This document shows positions 18,674-31,114 of a stretch of DNA of 64,000 bases, one piece after another (within the stretch, counting starts at the first letter, position 1; every line of letters begins with the position of its first letter). Source of the DNA: an uncultured Actinomycetes bacterium (GTDB lineage: Bacteria > Actinomycetota > Actinomycetes > Mycobacteriales > Mycobacteriaceae); assembly GCA_903877095.1 (NCBI GenBank), contig CAIRCP010000105.1:1-64000 (forward strand), in the 5' to 3' direction. The notes beneath the pieces are model-generated. The model worked only from the letters and a program-made list of their open reading frames with translations. It ran no database searches and was not told where the DNA came from. The translations under genes were made by a program, and so were the position numbers.

Positions 18674-21360
18674 GCAAGCGCAGCCAGGCGCGCGGCGATC
18701 CGGTCGACTTCCTCACGGGCGAACTTCTGGCGGTCGCGGATCTTGTCCACGACATCGCCCGGAGCTTTAGCCAGGAACGCTTCGTTGTCGAGTTTGGCGG
18801 TGGTTCCGGCCAATTCCTTCTGCGCCGCGGCCAAGTCCTTCTCCAGCCGGCGGCGTTCGGCGTCGACGTCGACGGTTCCCGAAGTGTCCAGTTCGACACC
18901 GACCGTTCCGCCGGACAGTCGCACCTCCACCTGCGCGGTCGGGGTGAAGTCCCCGTCGGGAGTGGTCAGCCAGGCCAGTGCCGTCACCGGCGCCGCCAGC
19001 GCGTCCAGTCCGGCGTCGGCGAGACCTTCCAGGCGGGCGGGAACCTTCTGCCGGTCGGCCAGGCCCTGATCGCTGCGGAACCGCCGCACTTCGGTCACCA
19101 GCTTCTGCATGTCCGAAACACGCTGTGCAGCAAGCCGATCGGGGACGAAACCGGAAGCGGTCGGCCAGTCGGCGATCACCAGCGACTCCGCAATTCCCGT
19201 CGCTTCGCTCGCCCCGGCACCGGTCACCAGCTTCTGCCACAGCACTTCGGTGACGAACGGCATCACCGGATGCAACAGCTTGAGCAGGGTGTCGAGGACG
19301 GCGGCCAGCACCGCCGTGGTATGGCTGCGACCTTCTGCCAGTTGAACTTTCGCCAGTTCCAGGTACCAGTCGCAGAACTCGTCCCAGGCGAAGTGATAGA
19401 GCGCCTCACAGGCCCGGCTGAACTCGTAGCCGTCCAGCGCCGCATCGACTTCGGCACGAACCTCTTCGGTGCGGCCAAGAATCCAGCGGTCGGCGTCGGT
19501 CAACTCTTCGTGACCCGGCAGCGGCGCGGGGGCCGCGCCGTTCATCAAGGCGAACCGGGTGGCGTTGAACAGCTTGGTGGCGAAGTTGCGCGAAGCGCGG
19601 GCATGGTCCTCGCCGATCGACAGGTCCCCGCCCGGGCTGGCACCCCGGGCCAGGGTGAACCGCAGCGCGTCCGCGCCGAACAACTCGACCCAGTCCAGGG
19701 GGTCGATGCCGTTGCCGCGGGACTTGCTCATCTTGCGGCCGTGCTCGTCACGGATCAGGCCATGCAGGAAGACATTCTCGAACGGCACTTGCGGGTCGCG
19801 CGTGCCACCGGAGGTGATCGCGTCGTCGTCGGCGACGAAGCTTCCGAACATCACCATCCGGGCGACCCAGAAGAACAGGATGTCGTAGCCGGTCACCAGA
19901 ACGCTGGTCGGATAGAACTTCTCGAGCTCGGGAGTGCGGTCCGGCCAGCCCATCGTGGAGAACGGCCACAGCGCCGAGGAGAACCAGGTGTCCAGGACGT
20001 CGGGATCCTGCTCCCACCCCTCCGGCGGGGTCTCGTCGGGGCCGAGGCAGGCCAGTTCCCCGTCGGGGCCGTGCCAGATGGGGATGCGGTGACCCCACCA
20101 CAGCTGGCGGGAAATGCACCAGTCGTGCATATCGTCCACCCAGTCGAACCAGCGCGGTTCCTGGCTCTTGGGGTGGATGACGATGTCGCCATTGCGGACC
20201 GCGTCCCCGGCCGCCTTCGCCAGCGATTCGACCTTCACCCACCACTGCAGGCTCAGCCGGGGCTCGATCGGCTCGCCGCTGCGCTCGGAGTGGCCGACGC
20301 TGTGCAGGTACGGCCGCTTCTCGGCGACGATGCGCCCCTGCTCGGCCAGCGCCTCGCGGACCTTGACCCGGGCTTCGAACCGGTCCATCCCGTCGAATGG
20401 CGTTCCGGTTCCGGCGATCCGGCCGCGAGTGTCCATGATCGAGGGCATCGCCAGGCTGTGCCGCATGCCGATCTCGAAGTCGTTGGGATCGTGCGCGGGG
20501 GTGACTTTCACTGCGCCGGTTCCAAATTCGGGATCGACGTGGGTGTCCGCGACGACGATGATCTCGCTGTCGAGGAATGGATGGGGCAGAGTCTTGCCCA
20601 CCAGGTGGCGATAGCGCTCGTCGTCGGGGTGCACCGCGATCGCGGTGTCGCCCAGCATGGTTTCGATGCGCGTGGTCGCCACCACGATGTGCGGTTGCGC
20701 GTCGTCCATGGATCCGTAGCGGAACGACACCAGTTCGCCCTCGACCTCCTCGTACTTCACCTCGAGGTCGGAGATCGCGGTCTGCAGCACGGGTGACCAG
20801 TTGACCAGTCGCTCGGCGCGGTAGATCAGCCCCGCGTCGTACAGCCGCTTGAAGATGGTCCGCACGGCGCGGGACAGGCCCTCGTCCATGGTGAACCGGT
20901 CACGGGTCCAGTCGACGCCGTCGCCCAGACGGCGCATCTGCGCACCGATCGTTCCGCCGGACTGGTGCTTCCATTCCCAGACTTCGTCAATGAACCGATC
21001 CCGGCCCAGATCTTCGCGACTGGTGCCCTCGATGGCCAGGCGCTTCTCCACCAGCGTCTGGGTGGCGATCCCGGCGTGGTCCATGCCGGGCAGCCACAAC
21101 ACCTCGTAGCCCTGCATGCGCTTACGCCGGGTGAGCGCGTCCATCAGGGTGTGGTCCAGCGCGTGGCCCATGTGCAGACTGCCGGTCACATTGGGCGGCG
21201 GCAGCACGATCGAGTAGGGCGGCTTGCCGCTGGTGGGGTCGGCGGTGAAGTAGCCGGCGTCGACCCAGTCCTGATAAATCCGGCTCTCTATCGCGCCCGG
21301 TTCCCAGGACTTGGGAAGGTCCCCGGAATGAGCGTCGGCGCGGGAGTCATCGGAGGGCAC
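18670..21360 (-). CDS. valS: Valyl-tRNA synthetase
   Basis: 896 residues, a class I synthetase charging tRNA-Val. It has the HIGH-type motif [13 protein letters not shown] (about 54-66), the editing CP1 domain ([23 protein letters not shown]), the KMSKS motif at 543-547, an anticodon-binding helical domain and a C-terminal coiled-coil arm. All conserved motifs are intact. It heads the valS-folC-DUF4233 transcription unit. Confidence 0.98.
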   Translation of the reverse strand: MPSDDSRADAHSGDLPKSWEPGAIESRIYQDWVDAGYFTADPTSGKPPYSIVLPPPNVTGSLHMGHALDHTLMDALTRRKRMQGYEVLWLPGMDHAGIATQTLVEKRLAIEGTSREDLGRDRFIDEVWEWKHQSGGTIGAQMRRLGDGVDWTRDRFTMDEGLSRAVRTIFKRLYDAGLIYRAERLVNWSPVLQTAISDLEVKYEEVEGELVSFRYGSMDDAQPHIVVATTRIETMLGDTAIAVHPDDERYRHLVGKTLPHPFLDSEIIVVADTHVDPEFGTGAVKVTPAHDPNDFEIGMRHSLAMPSIMDTRGRIAGTGTPFDGMDRFEARVKVREALAEQGRIVAEKRPYLHSVGHSERSGEPIEPRLSLQWWVKVESLAKAAGDAVRNGDIVIHPKSQEPRWFDWVDDMHDWCISRQLWWGHRIPIWHGPDGELACLGPDETPPEGWEQDPDVLDTWFSSALWPFSTMGWPDRTPELEKFYPTSVLVTGYDILFFWVARMVMFGSFVADDDAITSGGTRDPQVPFENVFLHGLIRDEHGRKMSKSRGNGIDPLDWVELFGADALRFTLARGASPGGDLSIGEDHARASRNFATKLFNATRFALMNGAAPAPLPGHEELTDADRWILGRTEEVRAEVDAALDGYEFSRACEALYHFAWDEFCDWYLELAKVQLAEGRSHTTAVLAAVLDTLLKLLHPVMPFVTEVLWQKLVTGAGASEATGIAESLVIADWPTASGFVPDRLAAQRVSDMQKLVTEVRRFRSDQGLADRQKVPARLEGLADAGLDALAAPVTALAWLTTPDGDFTPTAQVEVRLSGGTVGVELDTSGTVDVDAERRRLEKDLAAAQKELAGTTAKLDNEAFLAKAPGDVVDKIRDRQKFAREEVDRIAARLAALA

Positions 21361-21424
21361 CGGACGATTCTAGGGAGCGCGGACCGAACACCTACTGCCG
21401 ACCCACGCCCGCCCAGATGCGTCT

Positions 21425-22048
21425 TTACCGGCCGCCGCGCAGCAGCCCGCCGAGGATGTTGCCCAGTGCGCCGCCCTGGCCGCCGGCCTGGCCGCCACCC
21501 AGGACACTGCCCAGGATGCTGCCCAACGGGTTGTTGGCGGCCCCGCCGCCGCCGGCGCCACCGAGGATGCTGCCCAGCAGGTCGCCCATGCCGCCACCCG
21601 GAGCGGCCTGGGCCTGAGCCTGGGCGCCGGCACCGGCACTGCGCTGCGAGAACTGACGACCCACGTAGGCGAGCACGATCGGGGCGAGCATCGGCAGAAG
21701 TCGCTTGATCAGGTCCCCGCCCGGGGCGCCGCCGCCGGCCAGTGCCGAGGCGACCTGGTTGGTGTCGTTGCCGCCGAACAGGCTGGCGACCATCTGGTTG
21801 CCCTGGTTCTCGTCGAGTTGGTCGACGTTGACCCCACCGTCGAGCAGATCGCTCTCGCCCTCGGCGATGACGGTCTTCTCCAGGTGGACCGAGTCGATGT
21901 CCTCCGCCGCGACGTTCTCGTGCAGCGTCCCCAACAGGGTCGGGACCAGAGTCTGAATGGCCTGGTTCACCTCGCCCTCGTCGGCACCCAGCTTGCTGGC
22001 GATGTCCGCCACCGGGATCTGGTTGAAGAGGTCATCGAGACCGGCCAT
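21425..22048 (-). CDS. DUF937 (YidB-like) protein
   Basis: 207 residues. The N-terminal part (1-135; DLFNQIPVADIASKLGADEGEVNQAIQTLVPTLLG-type start) matches the DUF937 family, helical proteins of unknown function. The C terminus (about 140-207) is low complexity, rich in Gly, Ala and Leu with repeated LGSILGG units. There is no signal peptide. It is a stand-alone gene between valS and the enoyl reductase-like gene. Confidence 0.8.
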   Translation of the reverse strand: MAGLDDLFNQIPVADIASKLGADEGEVNQAIQTLVPTLLGTLHENVAAEDIDSVHLEKTVIAEGESDLLDGGVNVDQLDENQGNQMVASLFGGNDTNQVASALAGGGAPGGDLIKRLLPMLAPIVLAYVGRQFSQRSAGAGAQAQAQAAPGGGMGDLLGSILGGAGGGGAANNPLGSILGSVLGGGQAGGQGGALGNILGGLLRGGR

Positions 22049-22139
22049 AGTGAAATTCCTTCAGAAGAGGTGGGCAGAAACTACTCCGAACAGTAGTCGG
22101 CGCACCGGGCAGCGTGCGCTGATTACGCTCTCAGCATTG

Positions 22140-23390
22140 TCAGTTGAGCCGGGCCGTATCGATCGAGATGCCGGCTGCCGGGAAACGAGCCAGCAACGCG
22201 TCGCCCATCGCGGCCGCGGGGGTCAGCACGCCGTAGCGGTCCGGCAACTTGTACCGGTCCAACGCCAGCGCCAGACCGCACTCGCCGAGCATGACCGACG
22301 TGGCCTTGTAGCCCGGATCGCCGCTCTGGCTCATGGTGGCGACGTACCGTGCGCCGGTGCTCGTCGTGGTGTAGGACTCGACGCGGTAGTAACCGTTCTC
22401 CCGCACTTCCTCGCTGGGGCCGGTGCCGGGCTTGGGCAGGACGCGCTCGACGAGCGCACGGGGCACGAACCGGAAGAACCGGCTGCCCAGCAGGAGGCCG
22501 CCGTTGGTGGCGACGGTGGCCACCGCAGAGATGACCGGCGCCAGCGGCGACGGCCCGACGCTCATGAACTCGGCATAACGGAACCGGCGCCCGTAGGCGT
22601 AGTCCATCAGGGCGTTGCTCCGCCGGACGATGCGAGTGTTGTACAACGCCATCACGAACGCCATGGCCCACACCCCGGACAGTTCCGGAGCGATGTCGCG
22701 GCCCCGGCGCCACGGCATGTCGGGTTGGCTGCCGATTTCCGGCTCCGCGGCGCGGTCCTGGCTCAGGGTGTACGGATCCTCCAGCAACGTGCGCAACTCC
22801 GGATCGGTCGACGAGGCCCGCAGAACCTCGATAATCGATGCCAAGGTGCCGCCCGACGCGCCGCCGGAAGCGCCCCGCAACACGTAATTGGTGTCGAGCA
22901 GGTCGCCCTCGCCGTCCTGCTGGACACGCCGATACAGCGCGTAGACGCTCATGTCGGAGGGAACCGAATCGAACCCGCAGGCGTGGACGATGCGCGCCCC
23001 GGTGTCGATGGCCTGCTTGTGAAAGTCGTCGATGCTCCGGCGGACGAACATCGCCTCGCCGGTGAGGTCGGCGTAATCGGTGCCGGCGGCGGCGCAGGCG
23101 GCTACCAGGGGAAGCCCGTAGAGGCTGTACGGGCCGACGGTGGTGATGACCACCTGGGTTCGCTCAGCCATCGCCTGCAGCGACGCCGGCGAGGATGCGT
23201 CGGCTTCGATGATCGGCCACGACTGGGCGGCCTCGCCCAACGTCGCCCGGACGTCGGTCAGCTTGTCCGGCGAGCGGCCGGCCAGTGCGATCCGGACACC
23301 CCTGCCCGCCTTCACCAGATACTCGGCGGTGAGCTTGCCGACGAAACCAGTGGCCCCGTAGATGACGATGTCGAATTCGCGCCCTGCCAT
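22140..23390 (-). CDS. Saccharopine dehydrogenase-like / trans-acting enoyl reductase family protein
   Basis: 416 residues with an N-terminal Rossmann motif (IVIYGATGFVGKLTAEYL), the TVGPYSLYGLPLV and YADLTGE segments and HACGFDSVPSD, all typical of the mycobacterial saccharopine-dehydrogenase-like family that includes the trans-acting enoyl reductase of phthiocerol/glycolipid synthesis. It corresponds in position to Rv2449c. The true substrate is not known. A stop directly after IDTARLN gives the usual length. Confidence 0.85.
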   Translation of the reverse strand: MAGREFDIVIYGATGFVGKLTAEYLVKAGRGVRIALAGRSPDKLTDVRATLGEAAQSWPIIEADASSPASLQAMAERTQVVITTVGPYSLYGLPLVAACAAAGTDYADLTGEAMFVRRSIDDFHKQAIDTGARIVHACGFDSVPSDMSVYALYRRVQQDGEGDLLDTNYVLRGASGGASGGTLASIIEVLRASSTDPELRTLLEDPYTLSQDRAAEPEIGSQPDMPWRRGRDIAPELSGVWAMAFVMALYNTRIVRRSNALMDYAYGRRFRYAEFMSVGPSPLAPVISAVATVATNGGLLLGSRFFRFVPRALVERVLPKPGTGPSEEVRENGYYRVESYTTTSTGARYVATMSQSGDPGYKATSVMLGECGLALALDRYKLPDRYGVLTPAAAMGDALLARFPAAGISIDTARLN

Positions 23391-23402
23391 GCGGTCAACT
23401 TA

Positions 23403-23987
<585 letters not shown>

Positions 23988-24058
23988 TTACCGAAGGGTC
24001 ACCATTTCTTGATGAGAGAACTGTGAGAAGTGGGGCCGAGAGACGGCCCGAAACGACA

Positions 24059-24090
24059 ACAGTGGCGCCGGATTGCTCCGGCGCCACTGT
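24059..24090 (-). terminator. Hairpin terminator after rpfE
   Basis: A perfect 14-bp stem, ACAGTGGCGCCGGA (24059-24072) and TCCGGCGCCACTGT (24077-24090), closes a TTGC loop 22 bp beyond the rpfE stop. On the minus strand it is followed by TGTCGTTT, a weak T-run. It separates the intact rpf gene from the broken paralogue downstream. Confidence 0.7.
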
Positions 24091-24112
24091 GGTTTGTCCG
24101 TTTGGACGGCTG

Positions 24113-24952
<840 letters not shown>

Positions 24953-25513
24953 TTATCGCAGGTCGTGGGGCCGGTTGAGGTTTGTCAACCAGGATAGGCG
25001 CGGCACCTCGACGCGATACGTCACGACCGTGTCCGTGAGCGCCCGCATGCTGCGCGCCCCGGCTGCCACCAGCTCGTCGATCCGATCCACCAGGGCGGTG
25101 CGATAGACACCCGCCAGGTAGTGGTCACGCCCATCCGAGGGCAGCACGACGTCAGCGTCACGATCCTGAGCCAAGAGATCGATGAGGTCGCCGGCCAGAT
25201 CGGGCATGTCGACGGCGGCGACGAACGCCCGATCGCGTCCCGCTTCGGCGGCCGCCCGCAGTCCCCGTCCGGTCGCGGCCAGCGGTCCGAGCCCGGCGAC
25301 CTCGTCGCGCAGGACGGTGGCGGCGAGCGCGGGGAGGGCCTGCCCGGCGGCGGCGATGACGAACACCGGATCACAGCGCGTGGCGACCACGCCGACGGTG
25401 TTCTCCACCATCGTGATCGAGGGTCGCGACGGATGCGCCATGGTGGCTTTGTCGCGGCCCATCCGCCGCGACGCGCCGCCGGCCAGCACCACGGCTGCCA
25501 GCGGTTCGGACAC
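24953..25513 (-). CDS. mobA: Molybdenum cofactor guanylyltransferase
   Basis: 186 residues. It attaches GMP to molybdopterin to make the bis-MGD cofactor. The N-terminal nucleotide-binding signature [16 protein letters not shown] and the [14 protein letters not shown] Asp motif are clear. The GTG start lies 2 bp after the korB stop, so it is the last gene of a korA-korB-mobA unit (Rv2455c-Rv2453c order). Its product would serve the formate-dehydrogenase-like enzyme encoded at 28.8 kb. Confidence 0.92.
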   Translation of the reverse strand: MSEPLAAVVLAGGASRRMGRDKATMAHPSRPSITMVENTVGVVATRCDPVFVIAAAGQALPALAATVLRDEVAGLGPLAATGRGLRAAAEAGRDRAFVAAVDMPDLAGDLIDLLAQDRDADVVLPSDGRDHYLAGVYRTALVDRIDELVAAGARSMRALTDTVVTYRVEVPRLSWLTNLNRPHDLR

Positions 25514-25515
25514 GG

Positions 25516-26601
25516 CTAGTTGACGGTCCAGGTGTCCCTGCCACGCAGCAGCGACTGCAGAGCCGCCCGGTCATGCGGTGCGGCCGAACGCGCGGTGGCG
25601 ATCTGCTCGCGGGCCTCGTCGTCGTAGGCAGGCCGGTTGACCTGACGGAAGATCCCCATCACGGTGTGCTCCAGGCTCTGATCGCTGAGCCGCGATAGCG
25701 CGAAGGCGTAGGCGGGGTTGTCGGCATGGACGTCGTGCACCACGATCTGCGCGGGCGCCACCTCGGCGGTCTTGGCCACCTCGAGACCGAAACCGCTTTG
25801 TACGACGCAGGATTCGCCGTCGACGCCGAAGATGATCGGCTCGCCGTGGCGCACCGGGATGACCCTGTCCTCGGCGCCTTCCTTGCGCAGCGCGTCGAAT
25901 GAGCCGTCATTGAAGATCGGGCAGTCCTGCAGGATCTCGACCAGAGCCGCACCGCGGTGCGCGGCCGCCGCGCGCAACACCTCGGACAGTCCCATGCGGT
26001 CGGAATCCAGCGCCCGCCCGACGAACGTCGCCTCCGCACCCAGCGCCACCGACACCGGGTTGAACGGCTGGTCGAGCGAGCCCATGGGCGTGGATTTGGT
26101 GATCTTTCCGACCTCGGAGGTCGGTGAGTACTGGCCCTTGGTCAGCCCGTAAATCCGGTTGTTGAACAGCAGGATGGTGATGTTCACGTTGCGGCGCAGC
26201 GCGTGAATCAGGTGATTGCCGCCGATGGAGAGCGCATCCCCGTCACCGGTGACGACCCACACCGACAGGTCGGGGCGGGACAACGCCAAACCGGTCGCGA
26301 TGGTCGGGGCGCGGCCGTGGATGGAGTGGAAACCGTAGGTCTCCAAGTAGTACGGAAAGCGGCTGGAGCAGCCGATCCCGCTGATGAATGCGATGTTCTC
26401 CCGGCGCAGGCCCAACTCGGGCAGAAAGTTACGGATCGTGTTGAGGATCACGTAGTCGCCGCAGCCCGGGCACCAGCGGACCTCCTGGTCGCTGGTGAAG
26501 TCCTTGGACTTCTGCGGCGCCTCCGCAGTCGGGACACCCGCGACCTTGGAGGGGACCGCGATCGGCGTCACCCCGAGGTCGGTTCCGATCAGCTCCGTCA
26601 T
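25516..26601 (-). CDS. korB: 2-oxoglutarate:ferredoxin oxidoreductase, beta subunit
   Basis: 361 residues. It binds thiamine diphosphate and the iron-sulfur cluster of the CoA-dependent 2-oxoglutarate:ferredoxin oxidoreductase, which supports the TCA cycle without the dehydrogenase complex. Seen: the WCPGCGDY cluster motif, [11 protein letters not shown], the TPP motif [15 protein letters not shown]...[11 protein letters not shown] and the later Cys. It overlaps korA by four bases. Corresponds to Rv2454c. Confidence 0.96.
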   Translation of the reverse strand: MTELIGTDLGVTPIAVPSKVAGVPTAEAPQKSKDFTSDQEVRWCPGCGDYVILNTIRNFLPELGLRRENIAFISGIGCSSRFPYYLETYGFHSIHGRAPTIATGLALSRPDLSVWVVTGDGDALSIGGNHLIHALRRNVNITILLFNNRIYGLTKGQYSPTSEVGKITKSTPMGSLDQPFNPVSVALGAEATFVGRALDSDRMGLSEVLRAAAAHRGAALVEILQDCPIFNDGSFDALRKEGAEDRVIPVRHGEPIIFGVDGESCVVQSGFGLEVAKTAEVAPAQIVVHDVHADNPAYAFALSRLSDQSLEHTVMGIFRQVNRPAYDDEAREQIATARSAAPHDRAALQSLLRGRDTWTVN

Positions 26602-28544
26602 GCCCGCGCCCCAACTTCCGCATCCGCCCCGGCACCCACGGTCGCCGCCGTGAGCCGCGCGAATTTCACCTTGTCGCTCTCGATCTCGCTCAGCGTCCCG
26701 TCCAGGGCCGCGTCGATGATGCCCTCGATCTCGTCGGCCCGGAAGGCCATGCCGGCCACCTTGGTTACCGACTGCACGTCCACCAGGTACCTGCCGCGCA
26801 GCAGAAGGGCCAGCTGACCCAGATTCATCTCGGGCAGCACCACTTTCGGGTAGCGGCGCAGCACCTCACCGAGGTTGGGGGGCAGCGGGTTGAGGTGCCG
26901 CACCTGGGCGTGCGCGACCTCGATGCCACGCCGACGCGCGCGCCGGCAGGCCTCGCCGATCGGCCCGCACGAACTGCCCCACCCCAGAATCAGCAGTTCG
27001 GCATCGCCGCCTGGGTCATCGACCTCGATGGCGGGCACCTCGACGCCGTCGACCTTGGCCTGCCGCAGTCGCACCATCTGATCGTGGTTGGCGCCGTGGT
27101 AGGAGATGTCACCGGAGCCGTTGTCCTTCTCCAGGCCTCCGATGCGGTGCTCCAGCCCTGGCGTCCCCGGCGCGGCGAACTGCCGGGCCAGGGTCCGCGA
27201 ATCGCGGGCATAGGGCGCGAATTCACTCCCCGCCGAGGCGAAATCGGTGTCGATGGGCTCGAACGCCGACACGTCGGGGATGCGCCACGGCTCCGAGCCG
27301 TTGGCGATCGCCCCGTCGGAGAGCAGGATCACCGGGGTGCGGTAGGTCAGCGCGATCCGCGCCGCCTCGACGGCGATTCCAAAGCAGTCCGACGGTGAGC
27401 AGGCCGCCAGCACCACGACCGGCGATTCGCCGTTGCGCCCGAACATCGCCTGCAGCAGGTCAGCCTGCTCGGTCTTGGTGGGCAGGCCGGTCGAGGGCCC
27501 GCCACGCTGGACGTCGATGATGACCAGCGGTAACTCCGTCATCACGGCCAGACCGATGAACTCCGACTTCAGCGACACACCCGGGCCGGACGTGCTGGTC
27601 ACGCCCAGTGCGCCACCGTAGGAGGCGCCCAGGGCGGCGCCGATCCCGGCGATCTCGTCCTCAGCCTGGAAGGTCATGACGTCGAAGTTCTTGTGCTTGG
27701 ACAACTCGTGCAAGATGTCCGACGCCGGAGTGATCGGGTAACTGCCGAGCACAACCTGCACATCGGCGAGTTGACCGGCTGCGACGATCCCGTATGCCAG
27801 CGCGGTGTTGCCGGAGATCTGGCGGTACTCCCCCGGCGCCAGTTTCGCCGGCGCCACCTCGTAGGTGGTGGCGAACGCCTCGGTGGTCTCGCCGTAATTC
27901 CAGCCGGCCCGCAACGCCAGCACATTGGCCTCGGCGATCTGGGGCTTGCGGGCGAATTTCTCCCGGATGAAGGTCTCGTTGGCCTCGATCGGCCGGCTGT
28001 ACATCCAGCACAACAGACCGAGGGCGAACATGTTCTTCGCGCGCTCGCCGTCCTTCTTGGAGGCGCCGATCGGCTCGACCGCGCCGAGCGTCAACGACGT
28101 CATGGGAACGGCGTGCACCACGTACTCGGACAACTCCCCGGAGTCCAGCGGACTGCTGACGTATCCCACCTTCGCGAGGTTCCGCTTGGTGAACTCGTCG
28201 GAGTTCGCGATGATCGTCCCGCCGCGCGGCAGGTCGGAGAAGTTGGCCTTCAACGCCGCGGGGTTCATCGCGACCAGCACGTCCGGGCGGTCGCCGGCGG
28301 TCAGGATGTCGTAGTCGGCGATCTGGATCTGGAACGACGAGACGCCCGGCAGCGTGCCCTGGGGGGCGCGGATCTCGGCGGGGTAATTCGGTTGCGTCGC
28401 AAGGTCGTTGCCGAACAGGGCCGCCTCGGAGGTGAACCGGTCACCGGTCAGCTGCATCCCGTCGCCGGAGTCTCCGGCGAACCTGATGACGACCTTTTCG
28501 AGTTTGTTGCGGTGGTGCGCAGCTCCGTTGCCGTCCTGGCCCAC
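26598..28544 (-). CDS. korA: 2-oxoglutarate:ferredoxin oxidoreductase, alpha subunit (gamma-alpha fusion)
   Basis: 648 residues. The N-terminal gamma domain (about 17-190; RFAGDSGDGMQLTGDRF) is fused to the pyrimidine-binding alpha domain (about 215-640; SYPITPASDILHELSKH, AEDEIAGIGAALGASYGGALGVTSTSGPG, QRGGPSTGLPTKTEQADL). This is the Rv2455c arrangement. It is divergent from the fdhF-like gene across 243 bp. Confidence 0.96.
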   Translation of the reverse strand: MGQDGNGAAHHRNKLEKVVIRFAGDSGDGMQLTGDRFTSEAALFGNDLATQPNYPAEIRAPQGTLPGVSSFQIQIADYDILTAGDRPDVLVAMNPAALKANFSDLPRGGTIIANSDEFTKRNLAKVGYVSSPLDSGELSEYVVHAVPMTSLTLGAVEPIGASKKDGERAKNMFALGLLCWMYSRPIEANETFIREKFARKPQIAEANVLALRAGWNYGETTEAFATTYEVAPAKLAPGEYRQISGNTALAYGIVAAGQLADVQVVLGSYPITPASDILHELSKHKNFDVMTFQAEDEIAGIGAALGASYGGALGVTSTSGPGVSLKSEFIGLAVMTELPLVIIDVQRGGPSTGLPTKTEQADLLQAMFGRNGESPVVVLAACSPSDCFGIAVEAARIALTYRTPVILLSDGAIANGSEPWRIPDVSAFEPIDTDFASAGSEFAPYARDSRTLARQFAAPGTPGLEHRIGGLEKDNGSGDISYHGANHDQMVRLRQAKVDGVEVPAIEVDDPGGDAELLILGWGSSCGPIGEACRRARRRGIEVAHAQVRHLNPLPPNLGEVLRRYPKVVLPEMNLGQLALLLRGRYLVDVQSVTKVAGMAFRADEIEGIIDAALDGTLSEIESDKVKFARLTAATVGAGADAEVGARA

Positions 28545-28708
28545 GTCGCCGCCTTTCGTCGGAGGTACGGCGGGATTTGTGCTCTAGCGGAACTAGGTTA
28601 TGCGCTCTCTCAGGCATGCTGTATCCGAGCGGGCCCCGGCACGCCGCCTGACACGTGTCAAACACCCAGCTAGAAAGCATGGGCGACAACGCGCCACTTC
28701 CCCAGTGT

Positions 28709-28720
28709 GTGATTTATCAC
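28709..28720. promoter_or_regulatory. Palindrome in the korA/fdhF divergent region
   Basis: GTGATTTATCAC is an inverted repeat of GTGAT around a TT centre, 68 bp before the fdhF start. It resembles a half-spaced CRP/FNR-type operator (spacing is 4 rather than 6 between GTGA and TCAC). The palindrome is seen; the regulator is not identified. Confidence 0.35.
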
Positions 28721-28787
28721 TTGTGCCGTCAGAGAAAGTTAAGAACTCGGGCTCGCCGGAAACCGCATCGCGGAGAGATAGATTTGC

Positions 28788-31109
28788 ATGATGACGCACG
28801 TCGGTGGAGGTCGCGGTGACCATTCTGCCGGCTGCGACGAAAGTTGCGTGTGCGTCAACGCGCCCGCAACCTCGGCGGCGGGGCTACCCGCCGTGCTGGT
28901 CGCCCTGAAACGCAGCGTCACCCAGATGGGTCTGCGGCGTACCGCCCAAACCCTGGCGAAGGTCAACCAGCGCGACGGGTTCGACTGCCCCGGATGTGCG
29001 TGGCCCGAGGAACCGGGCGGCCGCAAGATCGCCGAATTCTGCGAGAACGGCGCCAAAGCCGTCGCCGAAGAGGCCACCCGCCGGGTGGTCGGGCCGGAGT
29101 TCTTCGCCGGCCACCCGGTGCGGGAGTTGCTGGACCGCCCGGAGTACTGGCTGTCCCAGCAGGGACGGCTGTCCCACCCGATGGTGCTGCGGCCCGGCGA
29201 AGACCACTACCGCCCGATCGGCTGGGACGAGGCATATCGCATCGTGGCCGAACACCTGCAGGCGCTGAGCAGCCCCGATGAGGCGGTGTTCTACACCTCG
29301 GGACGCACCAGCAACGAGGCGGCGTTCCTCTACCAACTGCTGGTGCGCAGCTTCGGGACCAACAACCTGCCGGACTGCTCCAACATGTGCCATGAGTCCT
29401 CGGGCACCGCGCTGACCGAGTCGATCGGCGTGGGCAAAGGATCGGTGACGGTGGAGGACATCGTCGGCGCGGACCTGATCATCATCGCCGGGCAGAACCC
29501 CGGCACCAACCACCCCCGGATGCTGACGGTATTGGAGAAGGCAAAAGCCAACGGCGCCAGGATCATTGCGGTCAACCCGCTGCCGGAGGCCGGCCTGATC
29601 CGGTTCAACGACCCGCAGACCGTCCGCGGTGCCGTCGGCCGTGGCGTGGAGATCGCCGACGAGTTCGTGCAGATCCGGCTCGGCGGCGACATGGCCCTGT
29701 TCCGCGGGGTGGCGAAGCTGCTGCTGGAAACTGACGACGCCAACCCCGGGTCAGTCATCGACCGGCGCTTCATCGACGAACATTGCTGCGGTTTCGACGC
29801 TTACCAGGCCCTGGCCCGGTCGGTCGACACGGACACCGTCCTGGCCGCCACCGGTATTGGAGAGGCCCAACTGCGCCGGGTCGCTGACATGACGGCCCGT
29901 TCCCGGCGCACCGTGGTGTGCTGGGCGATGGGCCTGACCCAGCACACCCACGCTGTGGCGACCATCGGCGAGATCACCAATGTGCTGCTGATGCGCGGCA
30001 TGATCGGCAAGCCCGGGGCCGGGGTCTGCCCCGTGCGCGGGCACTCCAACGTTCAGGGCGACCGCACCATGGGCATCTGGGAGAAGCCGCCGGAACCCTT
30101 CCTGGCAGCAATGGATTCACGCTTCGGTATCACCAGCCCGCGCCGGCACGGCTACGACACCGTCAACGCGATCCGCGCGATGCGCGACGGAGGGGCGTCG
30201 GTGTTCGTCGGGATGGGGGGCAACTTCGCTTCCGCCACCCCCGACACCGAGGTGACCGAGGCCGCGCTGCGCAAGTGTGCGCTCACGGTTCAGATTTCCA
30301 CCAAGCTCAACAGAAGCCACCTCGTCCACGGGCGCACCGCCCTGATCCTGCCCACCCTGGGCCGCACCGACCGCGACGTAGCCGGTGGCCGCAAACAGGT
30401 CGTCTCCGTCGAGGACTCGATGTCGATGGTGCACCTCTCCCGCGGCAGCCTGCCGCCGCCGGGGCCGGAGGTCCGCAGCGAGGTCGCGATCGTCTGCCAA
30501 CTGGCCCGCCGACTGCTCGGGCCGATACACCCGGTGCCGTGGGAACGCTTCGCCGGCGATTACGACAGCATCCGCGACGCAATCGCCGGCGTGGTCCCCG
30601 GCTTCGCCGACTTCAACAGCCGGGTGCGCGCACCGGATGGATTCCAGCTTCCGCACCCGCCCCGCGATGCCCGTGAATTCCCCACCCGCACAGGCAAAGC
30701 CAACTTCGCCACCGAGCCGCTGCAGTGGGTGCCGGTGCCGCCTGGCCGACTTATTCTGCAGACGCTGCGCAGTCACGACCAGTACAACACCACGATCTAT
30801 GGCCTCGACGACCGCTACCGGGGCGTCCGCGGCGGACGCCGGGTGGTGTTCGTCAACCCGGCCGACATCGCCGCGTTCGGGCTGGCGGCCGGTGACCGCG
30901 TCGACCTGGTCTCGGAGTATCCGGGTGCCGACGGACGTGTCGAAGAGCGCCGCGCCAAGGACTTCCTGGTGGTCGAGTACTCCACTCCGCCCGGCAACGC
31001 GGCGGCCTACTATCCCGAGACCAATCCGCTGGTGCCGCTGGATCACGTTGCGGCCAAGTCGAATACGCCGGTGTCAAAGGCGATCACTATCCGGCTTGAG
31101 AGAGCCTGA
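28788..31109 (+). CDS. FdhF/YdeP-family molybdopterin oxidoreductase (formate dehydrogenase-like)
   Basis: 773 residues. It lacks the N-terminal [4Fe-4S] CxxC layout of canonical FdhA but has DCPGC near residue 66, then the molybdopterin domain ([62 protein letters not shown]) and the C-terminal molydopterin-dinucleotide-binding domain ([19 protein letters not shown]). This is the alpha-subunit/YdeP-type family. The active-site residue region has Cys codons, not UGA, so it is not a selenoprotein. The reaction is probably formate or a related substrate oxidation; the electron partner is not in the window. fdhD follows 5 bp later. Confidence 0.85.
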   Translation: MMTHVGGGRGDHSAGCDESCVCVNAPATSAAGLPAVLVALKRSVTQMGLRRTAQTLAKVNQRDGFDCPGCAWPEEPGGRKIAEFCENGAKAVAEEATRRVVGPEFFAGHPVRELLDRPEYWLSQQGRLSHPMVLRPGEDHYRPIGWDEAYRIVAEHLQALSSPDEAVFYTSGRTSNEAAFLYQLLVRSFGTNNLPDCSNMCHESSGTALTESIGVGKGSVTVEDIVGADLIIIAGQNPGTNHPRMLTVLEKAKANGARIIAVNPLPEAGLIRFNDPQTVRGAVGRGVEIADEFVQIRLGGDMALFRGVAKLLLETDDANPGSVIDRRFIDEHCCGFDAYQALARSVDTDTVLAATGIGEAQLRRVADMTARSRRTVVCWAMGLTQHTHAVATIGEITNVLLMRGMIGKPGAGVCPVRGHSNVQGDRTMGIWEKPPEPFLAAMDSRFGITSPRRHGYDTVNAIRAMRDGGASVFVGMGGNFASATPDTEVTEAALRKCALTVQISTKLNRSHLVHGRTALILPTLGRTDRDVAGGRKQVVSVEDSMSMVHLSRGSLPPPGPEVRSEVAIVCQLARRLLGPIHPVPWERFAGDYDSIRDAIAGVVPGFADFNSRVRAPDGFQLPHPPRDAREFPTRTGKANFATEPLQWVPVPPGRLILQTLRSHDQYNTTIYGLDDRYRGVRGGRRVVFVNPADIAAFGLAAGDRVDLVSEYPGADGRVEERRAKDFLVVEYSTPPGNAAAYYPETNPLVPLDHVAAKSNTPVSKAITIRLERA

Positions 31110-31114
31110 CCGCA

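Noticed and set aside
28788-31109. Possible selenocysteine in the formate-dehydrogenase-like protein
   Set aside because: The whole frame has no internal TGA and the active-site area has ordinary Cys codons.
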